Shown one piece after another: positions 26,819 to 36,044 of a DNA stretch of 64,000 bases (position 1 is its first letter; each line of letters starts with the position of its first letter). The notes under the pieces are model-generated. The model had not been told where the DNA came from. It was given only the letters and a program-made list of their open reading frames with translations, and did no database searches. The DNA lies in assembly GCA_002496565.1 (NCBI GenBank), contig DAKJ01000015.1, positions 110,953-174,952 of the forward strand, written 5' to 3'. A program made the translations under genes and the position numbers. Source of the stretch: Methanosarcina sp. UBA289 (GTDB lineage Archaea; Halobacteriota; Methanosarcinia; Methanosarcinales; Methanosarcinaceae).

Positions 26819-28249
26819 TCAGTCCTCAAGCCCGATATGTTTTAGGAAATGATGATAGTGTTCAGGCGGCAGCCGCGAATAAAAGGCCCTGGTTACGACT
26901 TCACTCAGGGACGGGTGAATATCCATACCCCGCATTATTGGCTCAGGACTTCCTGATTCTGTATACATGAGAGGAATTATCTGGTGGATCAGGACTGAGG
27001 CTTGTGGGCCTATTATATGAGCTCCCAGAATTTTTCCTTCCTCCGCATCAAGGATCACCTTTACGAAATAATCCCTGATCTCCATGGCTGATCCTTTCGC
27101 AGTATCCTCAAAAAACTTGAGGCCTATGAGTATTCTCTCTTCCCCATACTTTTCAATGGCTCTCCGTTCTTTCATACCTACTCCGGCGATTTCAGGGTGG
27201 GAAAAAACGGCATGAGGTATGGCATGATAGTCCACCTTTACTTTTTCTTTCAGGATCGCATTGAGATACACTATCCCTGATTCGTAGTTTGCTACGTGCT
27301 TTAGCAGGTACTTTCCGTTTGCGTCCCCAAATGCCCAGATATTCGGCTGGGAGGTCTCAAGATACTCGTTCACCAGAATCCAGCCGTGGATGTTTGTTTT
27401 GATCCCGGCTCTTTCGGGGTGGAGAATATCGGTATTCGGAACTCGGCCTGTTGCCACGAGAATCTCGTCTACAGTGATTTTCACTTCCTGTTCCGAATTT
27501 CTTTCCTTTGCGGTAACCGTTTTCTGCCCGTTGCCTTCTTTTTGAATTTCTATGGCTTCATGGTTTGTAAGGATCTGCATGTATTCCGACATTTTCATAC
27601 TAGCAAGTCTGGAGATCTCGGGTTCCTCCTGCGGAAGAAACCGGGAATTTCTCCCGATAACCGTGACCTCGGCTCCCATTGCTGAAAAAAAATGCCCGTA
27701 TTCGGCTGCAATATAACCCCCTCCCAGGATAGCGAGCTTTTTTGGGCATTTTGTGAGTTTAAGTACAGTGTCGCTTGTAAGGTATCCTGCTTCTTCAAGG
27801 CCTTTTACAGGTGGAATCGCAGGTTTTGAGCCGGTACAGAGGAAGATTATTTCGGAGTGAAGGGTTTTTTCGTCGACTTTCAGGGTATAAGGCGCGATAA
27901 ACTCTGCACTTTCATGATAGTAGTCAAGATAGGGGTTGTCGGCCAAACTCTCCTTTATCGCCTCTATATCTTCTCCTATTTTTCTGCGCATCCTTTCCAT
28001 AATCGCAAGGAAATCGATGTTCTTTATTTCAAGTTTAATTCCAAAAGTAGATGCGGTTTCCAGTTCCCTTATAAGTTCTGCAGGATATAGCAGGATTTTT
28101 GAAGGAATACACCCTCTGGTAAGACAGATCCCGCCTGGTTCGTCTTTGTCGATGACAGCAATTCTAATTTTCGGGTTCGAGTCAATAATAGGATTTATAT
28201 AGTTCATTGCAGAACCTGTACCTATTATAATAAGGTCGTAGTTTTCCAT
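26819..28249 (-). CDS. Pyridine nucleotide-disulfide oxidoreductase, dihydrolipoamide-dehydrogenase-like
   Basis: A 476-residue class I flavoprotein. The FAD-binding start IIGTGSAMNYI differs from the usual GxGxxG by having Ser-Ala after the second Gly. The redox-active pair is in GGICLTRGCIPSK (Cys spaced by four, about 41-53), as in lipoamide dehydrogenase and mycothione reductase. The NAD(P) fold shows LAILGGGYIAAEYGH (about 176) and the second FAD motif NIWAFGDANG (about 304). The C-terminal dimer domain ends with HPSLSEVV (about 451-458), which holds the usual catalytic His. It is monocistronic, starting after GGAGAAAGT. Substrate unknown; no lipoyl-complex genes are nearby. Confidence 0.9.
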   Translation of the reverse strand: MENYDLIIIGTGSAMNYINPIIDSNPKIRIAVIDKDEPGGICLTRGCIPSKILLYPAELIRELETASTFGIKLEIKNIDFLAIMERMRRKIGEDIEAIKESLADNPYLDYYHESAEFIAPYTLKVDEKTLHSEIIFLCTGSKPAIPPVKGLEEAGYLTSDTVLKLTKCPKKLAILGGGYIAAEYGHFFSAMGAEVTVIGRNSRFLPQEEPEISRLASMKMSEYMQILTNHEAIEIQKEGNGQKTVTAKERNSEQEVKITVDEILVATGRVPNTDILHPERAGIKTNIHGWILVNEYLETSQPNIWAFGDANGKYLLKHVANYESGIVYLNAILKEKVKVDYHAIPHAVFSHPEIAGVGMKERRAIEKYGEERILIGLKFFEDTAKGSAMEIRDYFVKVILDAEEGKILGAHIIGPQASVLIHQIIPLMYTESGSPEPIMRGMDIHPSLSEVVTRAFYSRLPPEHYHHFLKHIGLED

Positions 28250-28573
28250 ACTTTCTCCTCACCACCAATTATAGCACGCAGTTTGCCGGTTATTATACTA
28301 ATCTATTCCTGGTTATATTTATGGATCCGGATTTTGTTAAGTATATTTTGAGAAAGTTTTGAAAAATAAACGTGAGGCAAAAGTTTTTACTCATTGGATA
28401 ATTTCTAAAGGACTTAAAGGGTTTGTTTAAATTCTTCCCGGCTTCGATTGCTAAAACAAATATTTTTAAATTTTGATATGTATCTTTTAAATTGTCTCTG
28501 AAAGAAGAACAGCTATCTTTTTATAAAGACAATCCTATTCTATGTAGTTTCCCAGAATGAGTAAAAACAAAAG
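28250..28573. other. Divergent promoter region
   Basis: About 320 bases lie between divergently oriented genes (flavoprotein on minus, DUF92 protein on plus). Several AT-rich boxes are present, such as TATTTATGG near 28316 for the minus gene and TTTTTATAAAG near 28518 for the plus gene, but no gene or strong repeat is seen. Confidence 0.4.
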
Positions 28574-29938
28574 ATGTTTACAATGAACAGAGCTGCCCGA
28601 TCTTTAAAGAGGGGGGATTCCTACTCGAGAATTCCTGTAATGCATATCCTATATCTCTTGCTCATTCTTATAGCTCCCTTTGCAGGGGTGAATCTTCTTT
28701 TTCTCCTATCTATCATTCTTTTCTTGGGAATCAGGTTTTCAGGAAACTTCATTTCCTACAGCAGAGATGTTACCAGCCTTGCTTTTTCCCTAGTTCTAAT
28801 GCTCTTTGTTTCCGTGATCTCGGGAGGCTCTTCTTACACCTATCCTTTCTACATAGTACTTGCCGCGTTTGCGATTGCGGCAGTAGGAAACCATAAAACC
28901 TCTTTTTCGGAAACAGATACCGCACCTGATTATAATTTGAGGCGGAGCAGAATCAAAAAGAGGAGTTTTTCAATATTCTGGAGTTCGGCTTTCCTGGCAC
29001 TTCGGATTGCTGCCGCATTCTTTGCTGCAAGCTGGATTGTCTACTGGCAGGATCTTCCGGTCTCATATAATCTTATCTTCTTCATAGCTGTGATCGGGGC
29101 AGTTACAGGTTCTCTATTCGAGTCAATCCCCTCCAAAATAGATAAGAATATTTCCGTGCCGCTAGGCGCAGGCATGACGATGTGGATTTTTGAGGAGTTT
29201 AGATATTGGGTACCCCCTGAAAAAATGCTCGTAGCACTTTTATTTTCGTTTCTCTTGGGTGTGCTGGCTTACAGGGCGAAGATTGCAGATGTCTCTGCCC
29301 TCCTGAGTGCCGCTCTTCTGGGAGTCCTAATAATCGTTTTCAGCGGACTTTCTTGGTTCCTGCTTTTGCTCACGTTTTTTATCCTAGGAGGTGGGTTTAC
29401 AAGATACAAGTACACGTACAAAGAATCCATAGGGATTGCACAGGCTAAAGACGGTATCAGGAGTTACGAAAATGTATTCTCAAACAGTACGGCAGCCCTT
29501 GCCCTTGCAGTAGCATATGGAGTTTTCCCGGAGTACGGCCTTCCGATCGTCTATGCTTATATGGGCACGGTTGCAACAGCTACTGGAGATACTCTGGCAA
29601 GTGAAATAGGAACAACGGCAAAAGGAAGGCCAAGAATGATAACAACTCTTAAACTTTCGGAACCTGGAGTCGACGGGGCTGTCTCGTTGCTTGGCGAACT
29701 CGCTGCAATCTTCGGTTCTGCAGTAATAGGAATCCTTGCATATTTATTAGGAGTATCGGACAATTTTATACTAACAGTCCTCATTACAACGGCAGGAGGA
29801 TTTTTCGGGACAAATGTGGACAGCCTCCTTGGGGCTACACTTCAGAAAAGGGGAGTGCTTTCAAACAGCGGAGTCAATTTCGCGGCAACATTTACAGGGG
29901 CAGGAGTCTCAGCAGTTCTGTATTTAATTTTAACTTAA
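28574..29938 (+). CDS. DUF92 integral membrane protein (VTE6/phytyl-phosphate-kinase-like family)
   Basis: A 454-residue membrane protein with about ten hydrophobic segments. The C-terminal half shows the DUF92 signature: RSYENVFSNSTAALALA (about 296), YMGTVATATGDTLASEIG (about 328-345), and GTNVDSLLGATLQKRG (about 417). The plant member VTE6 is a phytyl-phosphate kinase; archaeal members may act on isoprenoid phosphates for lipid synthesis or salvage, which is an inference from family. The N-terminal 180 residues form a second hydrophobic half with a charged loop. ATG 28583, three codons downstream, is an alternative start. Confidence 0.85.
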   Translation: MFTMNRAARSLKRGDSYSRIPVMHILYLLLILIAPFAGVNLLFLLSIILFLGIRFSGNFISYSRDVTSLAFSLVLMLFVSVISGGSSYTYPFYIVLAAFAIAAVGNHKTSFSETDTAPDYNLRRSRIKKRSFSIFWSSAFLALRIAAAFFAASWIVYWQDLPVSYNLIFFIAVIGAVTGSLFESIPSKIDKNISVPLGAGMTMWIFEEFRYWVPPEKMLVALLFSFLLGVLAYRAKIADVSALLSAALLGVLIIVFSGLSWFLLLLTFFILGGGFTRYKYTYKESIGIAQAKDGIRSYENVFSNSTAALALAVAYGVFPEYGLPIVYAYMGTVATATGDTLASEIGTTAKGRPRMITTLKLSEPGVDGAVSLLGELAAIFGSAVIGILAYLLGVSDNFILTVLITTAGGFFGTNVDSLLGATLQKRGVLSNSGVNFAATFTGAGVSAVLYLILT

Positions 29939-30239
29939 TTGGATGTGTAACATGTTTTATAACTGATTTTTTCCTTAAATCTATTCAGAAGTTCTTAGAC
30001 TCCTTCCATTGTTTTTCAGGCATTCTCAGCTTTTTATTTCTTTTTTCAAGTTTCTTAAATACTTTCTTAAGCTCTTACTCCATTTTTCGGTTCCTTTCAC
30101 TTTTCCTCCGGTTCCTTATCCTTATAAGAAGCATCCATTTATATTTTCATGAACATATCCTTTAGGAACAGGGTTACTGCACCATTTCACTTCTTATTTA
30201 TTCGATTCTTAATTTTCAAGCTTACAGGAAGATTCCCAC
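29939..30239. other. Intergenic region, pyrimidine-rich
   Basis: A 300-base stretch rich in T and C (many TTC, CTT and TTTTC repeats between 29960 and 30120) separates the DUF92 and DJ-1/PfpI genes. It likely includes the DUF92 terminator and the promoter of the next gene (TTTATATTTTCATG near 30138). No gene is seen. Confidence 0.4.
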
Positions 30240-30782
30240 ATGACAGAAACCGAATACGAAGGCAAGAAGATCCTAATTGTAATCGCCCAAGAACAGTTCA
30301 GAGACGAGGAATGTTTTGTTCCAAAACAGATTTTTGAGGCTGCAGGAGTAAAAGTTACTGTTGCAGCCGAAGCTACGAAAACTGCAAAAGGGATGCTCGG
30401 AGGCACAACCAAGCCTGATATCAAGATCTCGGACGCCAGAGTTGACGACTACGATGCAATAGTAATCACAGGAGGCTCAGGTTCAAGAAAATACCTGTGG
30501 GATAACAAAGCTCTGCAGAAACTCTTAAAGGAAGCGGATGCCCAGAAAAAAGTAATCTCAGCAATCTGTATTTCCCCTGTGGTACTGGCAAGAACGGGTA
30601 TCTTGAAGGGCAAAGAGAGCACAGTCTTCAAAAGCCCGGATACGGTCAGCGAACTTAAGGAACATGGAGCTGTCTATCTGGACAGGGAGGTGGTGATTTC
30701 GGGTAGGGTGGTCACAGGGCGAGATCCTGCAAGTGCTGAGGCTTTTGGAAAAGCCATACTTGAGGCCCTGAAAAAAGCTTAA
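30240..30782 (+). CDS. DJ-1/PfpI family protein
   Basis: A 180-residue class I glutamine-amidotransferase-like protein. The nucleophile elbow is AICISPVVLA with the conserved Cys (about 105); the preceding acidic position appears in REEQFRDEEC-like sequence near residue 21, and ITGGSGSRKYLWDN (about 76) is the expected glycine loop. Family members act as deglycases, chaperones or proteases; the true activity cannot be set from sequence. The ribosome site is weak. Genes on either side are on the same strand but separated, so it is probably an independent unit. Confidence 0.88.
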   Translation: MTETEYEGKKILIVIAQEQFRDEECFVPKQIFEAAGVKVTVAAEATKTAKGMLGGTTKPDIKISDARVDDYDAIVITGGSGSRKYLWDNKALQKLLKEADAQKKVISAICISPVVLARTGILKGKESTVFKSPDTVSELKEHGAVYLDREVVISGRVVTGRDPASAEAFGKAILEALKKA

Positions 30783-30891
30783 TTCTCATCAAAGATCCAA
30801 AATACAGATCTCCTTCATCGAAAAAGCAGATCTTCTTTACCGAAAAAGTTGTCTGAGAATTCGATCTCTCCGGTTATCGGGTGTGCTTATT

Positions 30892-32574
30892 ATGACAGTG
30901 GAACTTGAAACCATACTGGCTTATCACCAGGAAAGTAAACACAACTTTAAAGCTTATGCTCCGGGTCCTCACCACTTGGATCTGCCTCTCAAGCCAGATC
31001 CCTTCCTTAATTATCATGGAACTCGACTTTTAAATCTGGAAATCTGGAGCGATGAGCAAATAAAAGCTGAGCTTTTTCCTGCCTATGAACAGGCTTTCTC
31101 ACCGGAAAAACTAAAGCCGTTTGAGTTGAATGCGGAATCGATTTCCAGGCTCTTTTTTGACAGTTTTGCCATCTCTGCCTGGAAAATGGCAGGAGGTACA
31201 AAATGGCCTCTTCGTGTCAATCCCTCAAGCGGAAACCTTCATCCTGCCGAGGTTTACCTTCTCTCCGGCCCTGTTAAAGGGTTTCTGAAAAATCCGTCTG
31301 TCTTCCATTATGCTCCTTTGCTTCATGCCCTTGAACTAAGAGCCGAATTTCCTAGGAAAACCTGGGAGCTGCTAAGTTCGGGTTTTCCTGAAGGCACTTT
31401 TTTCGTAGGCCTTAGTTCAATTTTCTGGCGAGTTTCTTGGAAATACGGACTTAGAGCCTTTCGATATGCACAGCATGATCTGGGGCATGCAATTGCTGCG
31501 CTCACTTTTGCTGCTGCCGGGCTCGGCTGGAAAACAAGCCTTCTTGCTGACATGGGTTCAGAAGAAATTGCAGTGCTTCTTGGCATCTCCGAAGAGAAAG
31601 GCCCTGAAAAACAGGAGCCTGCCTGTCTGCTTGCGGTCTATCCGGCAGGAGAAACCTGTAACAGAGGCAGGATTCCTTCCAGCGCTATTCCTACTTTTAG
31701 GAATCTTTCCTGGGAAGGCGTTCCTAACAGTTTAAGCCCAGAGCATGTTGAATGGGTTGGTATCGAAAAGGCAGCCTCAGCAGCTCAAAAGAAGGGAACA
31801 GATTACTTTGAGAATAAAGAAGAAGCAGAAGAAAAAATGAAATCCGGAATGCAAGCCATCTCATCCCTGAAATCCAGCAGTTTTAAGAACCGGCCCGAAC
31901 TCGAAACCGTGCCCCTACGCAGCGTTATCCGCGGAAGGAGAAGCGCTATTGAAATGGATAATAGCGCATACATGGAAAAAGAAATTTTCTATGCAATGCT
32001 GCAAAGAACCCTTCCGGAAAATAATCCGATTTTCAATACCCTTGCTTTTGGTTCCTTTACTCACCTGCTTCTGTTCGTAAACCGCGTAAAGGATCTTCTT
32101 CCTGGACTTTATATTTTCCTTCGCAAACCCGAGGAAAAAGAGAGATTTAAAGCTGCTATCAGGCCTGACTTTTTATGGGAAAAACCGAAAAATTGCCCTT
32201 CAGACCTTGAGTTTTACCTGCTGATGGAAGAAACCCTGCACTCTTTTGCAGCCCAGCTTTCCTGTGCCCAGCGAAAAGCTGCCGATGCCTGTTTTACTGC
32301 CTGCATGCTCTCGGAATTCAAAGAGCCTTTGAACAGATTCGGAGCCTGGATATATCCTTACCTTTTCTGGGAATGCGGAATTCTAGGACAACTTCTTTAC
32401 CTTGAAGCCGAAGCAAATGGCCTCAGAGGCTGCGGGATTGGGTGTTTCTTCGATGATCCTTTGCATGACGCCATAGGGCTCAAAGGACTTGAGTTCCAGG
32501 ACCTTTACCACTTCGCTGTGGGTTACCCACTTCCGGAGATAGGCGTTATAACGCTTCCTGCATACGAAGATTAA
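30892..32574 (+). CDS. SagB-type nitroreductase, two-domain
   Basis: A 560-residue protein made of two nitroreductase-like halves. The N-terminal half has WPLRVNPSSGNLHPAEVYLL (about 103), the FMN-binding Arg/Ser/Asn motif of SagB-type dehydrogenases, and RYAQHDLGHAIAALTFAAAGLGW (about 187), the dimer and flavin helix. The C-terminal half repeats this less clearly (RGRRSAIEMDN at about 346, and RGCGIGCFFDDPLHDAIGL near the end). SagB relatives oxidise azolines in peptide natural products, but no YcaO or peptide gene is nearby, so a free-standing flavin reductase is more likely. The ATG is nine bases after GGGTG; GTG 30883 is an alternative. Confidence 0.82.
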   Translation: MTVELETILAYHQESKHNFKAYAPGPHHLDLPLKPDPFLNYHGTRLLNLEIWSDEQIKAELFPAYEQAFSPEKLKPFELNAESISRLFFDSFAISAWKMAGGTKWPLRVNPSSGNLHPAEVYLLSGPVKGFLKNPSVFHYAPLLHALELRAEFPRKTWELLSSGFPEGTFFVGLSSIFWRVSWKYGLRAFRYAQHDLGHAIAALTFAAAGLGWKTSLLADMGSEEIAVLLGISEEKGPEKQEPACLLAVYPAGETCNRGRIPSSAIPTFRNLSWEGVPNSLSPEHVEWVGIEKAASAAQKKGTDYFENKEEAEEKMKSGMQAISSLKSSSFKNRPELETVPLRSVIRGRRSAIEMDNSAYMEKEIFYAMLQRTLPENNPIFNTLAFGSFTHLLLFVNRVKDLLPGLYIFLRKPEEKERFKAAIRPDFLWEKPKNCPSDLEFYLLMEETLHSFAAQLSCAQRKAADACFTACMLSEFKEPLNRFGAWIYPYLFWECGILGQLLYLEAEANGLRGCGIGCFFDDPLHDAIGLKGLEFQDLYHFAVGYPLPEIGVITLPAYED

Positions 32575-32634
32575 TAAACGGATAAAAAGAGTAGAGACAA
32601 GAAATAAAATAAGTAAAAAGGGTATAAAGAACTA

Positions 32635-32677
32635 AAAAAGGAGTAAAAAGATTCTTTTGCAATTTTTACTCCTTTTT
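32635..32677. terminator. Bidirectional hairpin terminator
   Basis: A 15-bp perfect stem (32635-32649 AAAAAGGAGTAAAAA with 32663-32677 TTTTTACTCCTTTTT, 13-nt loop) sits between the convergent SagB-like and DUF21 genes. Flanking A and T runs on both sides suit termination in both directions. Confidence 0.7.
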
Positions 32678-32718
32678 ACTCCCTTTTCTATTTTTACTCC
32701 TTTTTACTCCCTTTTCTA
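32663..32718. repeat. 28-bp tandem duplication overlapping the terminator
   Basis: The 28-bp unit beginning TTTTTACTCCTTTTTACTCC is present twice in direct tandem (32663-32690 and 32691-32718). The first copy contributes the right arm of the terminator hairpin, so duplication gives two possible partners for the left arm. Confidence 0.75.
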
Positions 32719-32721
32719 TTT

Positions 32722-33846
32722 TTATTCTTTTTTCTGTTTTTCGCTTTCTTTTTTCTTTCCTCTTCTCAGAGTTCTCCCTCGGACAACTCCGGGTTTGGAA
32801 GGCGGAACAGGCAGTTCACATCCTGATGGCAGTTCACATTCCACTACAATTCCCCGCAGCAACCTGCCAAGAATATCCGAGCCCGTAATAATTCTTTTCT
32901 CCTGGTCCCAGTAAAGGATAAGGTCCTGGTCAATTACATCGTCTTCAGGATATTGCGGATACACTTTGAATTGCCTAATTACTTTTTCAAGCCTGGTCTT
33001 AGGAGATCTCACAACGACCGGGAAATGGCAATAAGAAAGCGGAATGAATGGGCCCTTCTTGTAGACTGCATCTCTCAAGAAACCATCCGCATCAAGCACC
33101 ATGACAGGCTCATCCTGAGGGTTGGTAATGACTACCCATTTTTTCCCGGAGGCTTCTATCTTTTGCAGAAAAGGATCGGTTGGTTCCCTTTTGAAAGAAG
33201 GAAATACCGGACGGTTATTTTCCACCGGGAGAGAGATTATGCTTCTCTGGTCTATTAGCGAGCCTTCGTCGGAAATGTTGACATCGTCTATGGAAAGAAA
33301 GTTCAGGGCTCCTATCCCTTCAAAAGCGCCGATATCGGACTTCCCAGACTCTATGTGCTTTTCAAGCATAATCCGCATAGACTGCTCCTTGAAGAGTTCG
33401 AGTTTTTCCCTGCCTAACCACCAGTCAAGAATAAGAGCTGTGGGCTTGGCTACTGGATAAAGCAGCATCTGGTAGAAGCGAACCAGAGGAGTTAGCTTTG
33501 CTCCGAGTGACAGGGCGTTTCGGGAAAAATATGCCTGGGGGACAATCTCTCCAAAACTGGTTATTACGAAAGTAGAGAAGAGGAAAGCTGCGGCCCCTGT
33601 CAGCACGGAACCTGTAAGCTGAGCAATTAGAACGTTTACAGCTATATTTCCCCAGAGTAGTGTCGTCAGCAGGAAGTTGGAATCCCGCCGGATTTGCAGA
33701 ATCTTGAGAGCCTCTTTATTGTCTGCTTCTGCCTCAATCTCAAGCCTGAGTCTTCCAAGGCTGAAAAGCCCGATTGTCATACCTGAGAAAATAGCGGACT
33801 GCGTCAGGCAGAGTACAATTAATATCCAGATAATTATTTCATTCAT
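32722..33846 (-). CDS. DUF21/CNNM-type membrane protein with CBS-like domain
   Basis: A 374-residue protein of the CNNM/CorC (hemolysin-related) family, often linked to magnesium or cobalt efflux. The N-terminal DUF21 domain has four hydrophobic segments (about 3-160) including SAIFSGMTIGLFSLGRLRLEIEAEADNKEAL and ITSFGEIVPQAYFSRNAL, both diagnostic. The cytosolic part (about 200-350) should hold paired CBS domains; EASGKKWVVITNPQDEPVMVLDADGFLRDA fits one CBS motif. The tail is basic and Lys-rich. Transport or sensing role is inferred from the family. It converges on the SagB-like gene. Confidence 0.85.
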   Translation of the reverse strand: MNEIIIWILIVLCLTQSAIFSGMTIGLFSLGRLRLEIEAEADNKEALKILQIRRDSNFLLTTLLWGNIAVNVLIAQLTGSVLTGAAAFLFSTFVITSFGEIVPQAYFSRNALSLGAKLTPLVRFYQMLLYPVAKPTALILDWWLGREKLELFKEQSMRIMLEKHIESGKSDIGAFEGIGALNFLSIDDVNISDEGSLIDQRSIISLPVENNRPVFPSFKREPTDPFLQKIEASGKKWVVITNPQDEPVMVLDADGFLRDAVYKKGPFIPLSYCHFPVVVRSPKTRLEKVIRQFKVYPQYPEDDVIDQDLILYWDQEKRIITGSDILGRLLRGIVVECELPSGCELPVPPSKPGVVRGRTLRRGKKKESEKQKKE

Positions 33847-34504
33847 TGTAAGTCTATAACCTCTATAATCTTCATACAGCCATAACTTAATGGCTTAGAG
33901 TTTAACAACTCATAATTTAATAATGGCTTAGAGTTTAACAACTCATAATTAAATGGCTTAATCCATCCTAGTTTTCATATAAACATAGAGTTACGACTTA
34001 ATCCGTCAATTTATATATTTAACTTGATCGCCTTCATCTTCTAAGTTTGTTCTTATGATTTTCATTCTTTTAATTTTTGAAAGCTTAACCTTAAGCTGTA
34101 AATTTAATCTTAAATTACTTCTTCTGAACCATTAATTTCTTTTGAGCGCTATGCGATTTTAAACAGTACTGAAGGTAAAATTTGCGGGTAATCTTAATTC
34201 CGAAGCGTCCCTTTTTAATAATTATTCATTCTCATAGTTTAATTTATGTTCTCAAGTTTATTGTAAATATTTTCACAAAAGGCTTACTCGCAACCTTTCC
34301 GGGGGAGGCTTGACCACAAATTTTTTAGAAAAATTTGATCAAAACCAGAAACAAGTTGCACTAATGGCCGGCTAGTCAATCATAATTAGGAAAAGTATTA
34401 TGAAGGAAATTGCCTCTGAAGTAATCTATCCTTCAAAGAAATCGATACGATTTTTCTGACACTGTGCAGACTACAGATAATGACCCTTCTAATTAGTGAT
34501 ATAC
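33847..34504. other. Intergenic region with 29-bp repeats and a dispersed hairpin
   Basis: About 650 AT-rich bases with no gene. A 29-bp repeat starting AATGGCTTAGAGTTTAACAA occurs at 33889-33917 and 33922-33950 with a third partial copy from 33952. A hairpin at 34318-34336 (AAATTTTT / AAAAATTT followed by GATCAAAA) matches similar hairpins elsewhere in this window. The promoter of the exporter gene is probably in the last 100 bases. Confidence 0.55.
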
Positions 34505-35983
34505 ATGGAAATAGAAAAAATTAACTCCGGACTCTCTACCAAAACCCCGGAAATCTGCCATACTCCTAATGCTCCTGTTGGTGGTATAGAGAAACAGATT
34601 GTGCTCTTCATTGCGATACTTTCGGGATTTCTTACTCCTTTTGATGGTTCGGCAGTAAATATTGCCTTGCCCGCAATTGGGAATGAATTTCATATGAACT
34701 CAATTTCCCTCTCGTGGGTTGCTACTGCATATCTCCTTTCATCAGCACTATTTCTTGTTCCTTTCGGAAAAATCGCTGACATTTATGGAAGGAAGAAGGT
34801 TTTTCTCTGTGGTATTGCGATCTTCAGCATTTCGTCTTTAATTATGACTATGGTTACTTCAACAGAACTGCTAATTGGACTACGAGTCGTCCAGGGTATC
34901 GGGAGTGCCATGATCTTTGGGACAAGTGTTGCTATCGTTACCTCTGTCTTCCCACCTGGTGAGCGTGGGAAAGCTCTTGGTATTTATATTACTGCAGTTT
35001 ACATTGGGCTTTCTGTTGGTCCCCTACTTGGAGGTGCGATGACACAATATCTTGGCTGGAGGAGCATTTTCTTCGTAAATGTCCCTATAGGTATTACAGC
35101 AATTCTCCTAACCTTATGGAAGATTAAAGGTGAATGGGCTGAATGCAGAGGACAGAAGTTCGACCTGACAGGTTCAATCATATATAGTGTAGCGGTAGTT
35201 GCAGTCATGTACGGTTTTTCAGTTCTGCCGGACTTTAAAGGGGCTGCCTTATTAGCCGTGGGAATTATCGGGGTTATTGTTTTTGCTCTGTATGAGATGA
35301 GAATACCTTCTCCAGTTCTTGATATTTCGCTCCTGACAAACAATCGAATTTTTGCCTTTTCTAACTTATCTGCACTCATCAATTACAGTGCTACTTATGC
35401 AGTGACATTTCTTTTAAGCCTCGATCTCCAGTACACAAAAGGCTTCACGCCCGAAAATGCAGGGCTTATCCTAGTAGCACAGCCAGTTATTATGGCTATG
35501 GTTTCACCAATTGCCGGCCGGCTTTCTGACAAGATTGAACCACGGATTGTCGCATCTGCCGGAATGACATTTACTGCGCTTGGGCTCTTCCTTCTTATTT
35601 TCCTTACAGAAACAACTCCTATCTGGCACCTTATTATTACCCTGGTTATTCTTGGTATAGGCTTCGGACTTTTTTCGCCTCCTAACACGAATGCAATCAT
35701 GAGCTCGGTCGATAAGAGATTCTACGGCGTCGCATCGGGAATGAACGGGACTATGCGGCTCCTTGGCCAGATGCTTTCGATGGGTATAGCAATGATGATC
35801 TTTGCGATAGTTATCGGCCCTGTGGAGATTACGCCTGAATATTATCCCCAGTTCGTTTTAAGCCTGCATTATGCTTTCATTCTGTTTACAGTGTTCTGCA
35901 TTATTGGAATATTCGCATCCCTGGTAAGAGGGAAAAGGAGTCCTATAGTTCACGCCAATATATCTGAGAAAGGCAAAAAATAA
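34505..35983 (+). CDS. MFS drug-exporter-like transporter, DHA2 (14-helix) family
   Basis: A 492-residue proton-linked efflux transporter with 14 predicted membrane helices. FLTPFDGSAVNIALPAIGNEF in helix 1 is the DHA2/EmrB-QacA signature; LPFGKIADIYGRKKVFL-type sequence (here VPFGKIADIYGRKKVF, about 82) is motif A, and LRVVQGIGSAMIFG with GIYITAVYIGLSVGPLLGG (about 150-170) is motif C of exporters. The substrate is unknown. Start chosen at ATG 34505; GTG 34496 is in frame upstream but neither has a clear ribosome site. The gene stands upstream of the redox group on the same strand. Confidence 0.92.
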   Translation: MEIEKINSGLSTKTPEICHTPNAPVGGIEKQIVLFIAILSGFLTPFDGSAVNIALPAIGNEFHMNSISLSWVATAYLLSSALFLVPFGKIADIYGRKKVFLCGIAIFSISSLIMTMVTSTELLIGLRVVQGIGSAMIFGTSVAIVTSVFPPGERGKALGIYITAVYIGLSVGPLLGGAMTQYLGWRSIFFVNVPIGITAILLTLWKIKGEWAECRGQKFDLTGSIIYSVAVVAVMYGFSVLPDFKGAALLAVGIIGVIVFALYEMRIPSPVLDISLLTNNRIFAFSNLSALINYSATYAVTFLLSLDLQYTKGFTPENAGLILVAQPVIMAMVSPIAGRLSDKIEPRIVASAGMTFTALGLFLLIFLTETTPIWHLIITLVILGIGFGLFSPPNTNAIMSSVDKRFYGVASGMNGTMRLLGQMLSMGIAMMIFAIVIGPVEITPEYYPQFVLSLHYAFILFTVFCIIGIFASLVRGKRSPIVHANISEKGKK

Positions 35984-36044
35984 TACGTTAATCCTGTGTA
36001 ATTCATTTAACCATTGCGTAACTAATTTAATCAAGGTGATAATC

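Noticed and set aside
30883..32574. SagB-like gene as part of a thiazole/oxazole-modified peptide cluster
   Set aside because: No YcaO, SagC-type or precursor peptide gene is nearby, so a biosynthetic cluster is not supported.
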